Position numbers and translations under genes: made by a program. Under the pieces are notes generated by a model. The model made no database searches. It saw only the letters and a list, made by a program, of their open reading frames with translations, and was not told the origin of the DNA. Shown here one piece after another: positions 61,401 to 64,000 of a stretch of 64,000 nt of DNA (position 1 is the first letter of the stretch; each line of letters opens with the position of its first letter). The DNA comes from Nomia melanderi. Taxonomy: Eukaryota; Arthropoda; Insecta; Hymenoptera; Halictidae. Where the stretch lies: contig NW_027475134.1 in the NCBI RefSeq assembly GCF_051020985.1, positions 3,844,001 to 3,908,000 of the forward strand, read 5' to 3'.

Positions 61401-64000
61401 GGGGCCGGACACTCAGGGTCAGTGAAAAATCCAATATATATCTGGTGATATCTCGGGTGCTATTACAGATAGCGCAATAAATCAAAGTGCATTGTCTGTA
61501 GGAGGCCCTGGCGGATGAATCTGTGCAGCGGGAACGACCTCGGACCACCAGGGGCCGAGAAAACCACAGTCTCATGGGGCCGGACACTCAGGGTCAGGGG
61601 AAAATCCAGTATATATCTGGTGATATCTCGGGTGCTATTAGAGATAGCGCAATAAATCAAAGTGCATTGTCTGTAGGAGGCCCTGGCGCATGAATCTGTG
61701 CAGCGGGAACGTCCTCGGACCTCCAGGGGCCGAGACAACCACCGCCTCATGGGGCCGGACACTCAGGGTCCGGGTAAAATCCAATATATATCTGGTGATA
61801 TCTTGGGTGCTATTACAGATAGCGCAATAAATCAAAGTGCATTGTCTGTAGGAGGCCCTGGCGCACGAATCTGTGCAGCGGGAACGACCTCGGACCACCA
61901 GGGGCCGAGAAAACCACAGTCTCATGGGGCCGGACACTCAGGGTCAGGGGAAAATCCAATATATATCTGGTGATATCTCGGGTGCTATTAGAGATAGCGC
62001 AATAAACCAAAGTGAATTATCAGCAGGATGCCCAGGCGCATGAATCTGTGAAGCGGGAACGACCTCGGACCACCAGGGGCCGAGACAACCACCGTCTCAT
62101 GGGGCCGGACACTCAGGGTCAGGGGAAAATCCAATATATATCTGGTGATATCTCGGGTGCTATTACAGATAGCGCAATAAATCAAAGTGTATTATCTGCA
62201 GGAGGCCCTGGCGCATGAATCTGTGCAGCGGGAACGACCTCGGACCACCAGGGTCCGAGAAAAACACCGTCTCATGGGGCCGCACACTCAGGGTCAGTGA
62301 AAAATCCAATATATATCTGGTGATATCTCGGGTGCTATTACAGATAGCGCCATAAATCAAAGTGCATTGTCTGTAGGAGGCCCTGGCGCATGAATCTGTG
62401 CAGCGGGAACGACCTCGGACCACCAGGGGCCGAGACAACCACCGTCTCATGGGGCCGGACACTCAGGGTCAGGGGAATATCCAATATATATCTGGTGATA
62501 TCACGGGTGCTATTACAGATAGCGCAATAAATCAAAGTACATTGTCTGTAGGAGGCCCTGGCGCATGAATCTGTGCAGCGGGAACGACCTCGGACCACCA
62601 GGGTCCGAGAAAACCACAGTCTCATGGGGCCGGACACTCAGGGTCAGGGGAAAATCCAATATATATCTGGTGATATCTCGGGTGCTATTACAGATAGCGC
62701 AATAAACGAAAGTGAATTATCTGCAGGAGGCCCTGGCGCATGAATCTGTGCAGCGGGAACGACCTAGGACCACCAGGGGCCGAGAAAACCACCGTCTCAT
62801 GGGGCCGGACTAACAGGGTCAGGGAAAAATCCAATATATATCTGGTGACATCTCGGGTGCTATTAGAGATAGCGCAATAAACCAATGTGAGTCATCTGCA
62901 GGAGGCCCTGGCGCCTGAAGCAGTGCAGCGCGAACGACCTCGGACCACCAGGGGCCGAGAAAACCACCGTCTCATGGGGCCGGACACTCTGGGTCAGCGA
63001 AAAATCCAATATATATGTGGTGATATCTCGGGAGCTATTACAGATAGCGCAATAAATCAAAGTGCATTGTCTGTAGGAGGCCCTGGCGCATGAATCTGTG
63101 CAGCGGGAACGACCTCGGACCACCAGGGGCCGATAAAACTACAGTCTCATGCGGCCGGACACTCAGGGTCTGGGGAAAATCCAATATATATCTGGTGATA
63201 TCTCCGGTCCTATTACAGATAGCGAAATAAATCAAAGTGCATTGTCTGTAGGAGGCCCTGGCGCATGAATCTGTGCAGCGGGAACGACCTCGGACCACCA
63301 GAGGCCGAGGAAACCACAGTCTCATGGGGCCGGACACTCAGGGTCAGGGAAAAATCCAATATATATCTGGTGATATCTTGGGTGCTATTAGATATGGCGC
63401 AATAAACCAAAGTGAATTATCTGTAGGAGGCCCTGGCGCATGAATCTGTGCAGCGGGAACGACCTCGGACCACCAGGGGCCGAGAAAACCACAGTCTCAT
63501 GGGGCCGGACTCTCAGGGTCAAGGGAAAATCCAATATATATCTGGTGATATCTCGGGTGCTAATAGAGATAGCGCAATAAACCAAAGTGAATTATCTGCA
63601 GGAGGCCCTGGCGCATGAATCTGTGCAGCGGGAACGACCTCGGACCAGCAGGGGCCGAGAAAACGACCGTCTCATGGGGCCGGACACTCAGGGTCAGTGA
63701 AAAATCCAATATATATCTGGTGATATCTCGGGTGCTATTACAGATAGCGCAATAAATCAAAGTGCATTGTCTGTAGGAGGCCCTGGCGCATGAATCTGTG
63801 CAGCGGGAACGTCCTCGGACCTCCAGGGGCCGAGACAACCACCGCCTCATGGGGCCGGACACTCAGGGTCCGGGTAAAATCCAATATATATCTGGTGATA
63901 TCTTGGGTGCTATTACAGATAGCGCAATAAATCAAAGTGCATTGTCTGTAGGAGGCCCTGGCGCACGAATCTGTGCAGCGGGAACGACCTCGGACCACCA
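58453..64000 (+). repeat. Mosaic satellite segment to the window end
   Basis: Built from pieces seen elsewhere. 59.0-59.5 kb has the T1/T2 monomers of the trimer block, repeated at 62.7-63.2 kb (3,675 bp, 21 monomers). 60.4-60.7 kb resembles 47.1-47.4 kb (TGTAAGAGGC). 61.2-61.6 kb recurs at 63.5-63.75 kb (2,275 bp, 13 monomers). 61.7-61.9 kb recurs from 63.8 kb (2,100 bp, 12 monomers). A 174-bp monomer (GGGGCGGACAC) lies near 58,955. The last monomer, from 63,877, is cut by the window end, so the array continues. Confidence 0.75.
60027..60201 (+). repeat. Representative class B monomer
   Basis: This 175-bp monomer shows the class B state at all five diagnostic positions: G40, C56, A64, A68 and C73. 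The last change turns CTGTAG into CTGCAG, so class B monomers carry a PstI site that class A lacks. Outside bases 40-73 it differs little from class A (here GAAAAAACC near base 133 and GGATACTC near base 160). Both classes are spread over the whole window, so they predate the local HOR amplifications. Confidence 0.85.

Larger units (their letters stand above)
1..64000 (+). repeat. Satellite DNA array, 175-bp monomer, head-to-tail
   Basis: The same unit recurs every 175 bases from the first base to the last, always in the same orientation. Taking the monomer to start at AAATCC, starts fall at 1, 176, 351 and so on; the last is at 63,877, one base off exact 175-bp phase after 365 units. The consensus is about 53% GC (about 33% in bases 1-60, about 64% from base 71 on) with about 8 CpG. 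Nearly every monomer has GATATC (EcoRV) at bases 21-26. No unique sequence, transposon, tRNA, rRNA or credible gene interrupts it. Tandem arrays with this monomer size and HOR organisation are known from eukaryotic centromeres and pericentromeres. That location is inferred; neither centromere function nor species can be shown from sequence alone. Confidence 0.97.

Noticed and set aside
1..64000. CRISPR array or other direct-repeat defence locus
   Set aside because: Units are contiguous 175-bp monomers with no short conserved repeat alternating with unique spacers, and no cas-like gene is present.
1..64000. Gene for a tandem-repeat protein
   Set aside because: The 175-bp unit is not a multiple of three and every frame meets stops within one to two monomers on both strands.
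1..64000. Assignment to a named family, for example the roughly 174-bp frog centromeric repeat Fcr1
   Set aside because: The length is close but I cannot recall or check that sequence, and many eukaryotes have 170-180-bp satellites. Length alone does not identify a family.
1..64000. Ribosomal DNA spacer, telomeric repeat or transposon-derived tandem
   Set aside because: No rRNA segments, no telomere hexamers, and no terminal repeats, target-site duplications or transposase/reverse-transcriptase motifs were seen.

Overview
The whole 64,000-base window is one uninterrupted, head-to-tail satellite DNA array. The basic unit is a 175-bp monomer. Tracking the repeat phase from base 1 to base 64,000 gives 365 complete monomers plus a 124-base partial one, all in the same orientation. 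I found no interruption by unique sequence, transposon, RNA gene or protein gene, and both window edges lie inside the array, so it continues on each side. The array indicates a eukaryotic chromosome, most plausibly centromeric or pericentromeric heterochromatin. A monomer near 175 bp (one nucleosome plus linker) organised into multi-kilobase higher-order repeats (HORs) is the classic pattern there. I cannot name the species from the sequence. The monomer is about 53% GC, with an AT-rich first third and a GC-rich remainder, and carries about 8 CpG sites.

The monomers fall into linked sequence classes. Class A has C40, T56, C64, G68 and T73. Class B has G40, C56, A64, A68 and C73. A rarer class C has A40, C56 and T57. 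Many monomers are recombinants between classes. By my bookkeeping about 337 of 365 monomers are exactly 175 bp. The other 28 carry a single-base insertion or deletion, except one that lacks 2 bp, and the net drift over the window is only +1 base.

Layout: 1-3,466 is a diverse stretch without clear HOR, containing two monomers with a strongly divergent 36-bp segment. 3,467-6,312 is an 8-mer (1,401 bp) present twice. 6,548-11,292 is a 2.1-kb segment repeated with a 2,624-bp period. 12,461-20,996 holds variable 14- to 16-mer HOR units marked by a 174-bp monomer. 21,934-24,292 is a 7-mer (1,225 bp) repeated nearly twice. 27,007-32,639 is a 16-mer (2,802 bp) present twice and apparently identical, with a third partial copy at 33,951-35,925. 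35,877-39,129 holds a 10-mer (1,751 bp) pair. 39,322-47,948 and 48,772-56,523 are two copies of a long segment, about 99.9% identical over 6,477 bp at 9,450-bp spacing; the second lacks exactly five monomers (875 bp). Nested inside each is a trimer (525 bp) within a heptamer (1,225 bp). 56,524-64,000 is a mosaic of segments seen elsewhere.

Nothing here works as a gene set. The many open frames of 60-157 codons are echoes of the monomer: 175 is not a multiple of 3, so no frame persists across repeats. The biology to be read is the history of amplification, unequal exchange and local conversion in a satellite array.
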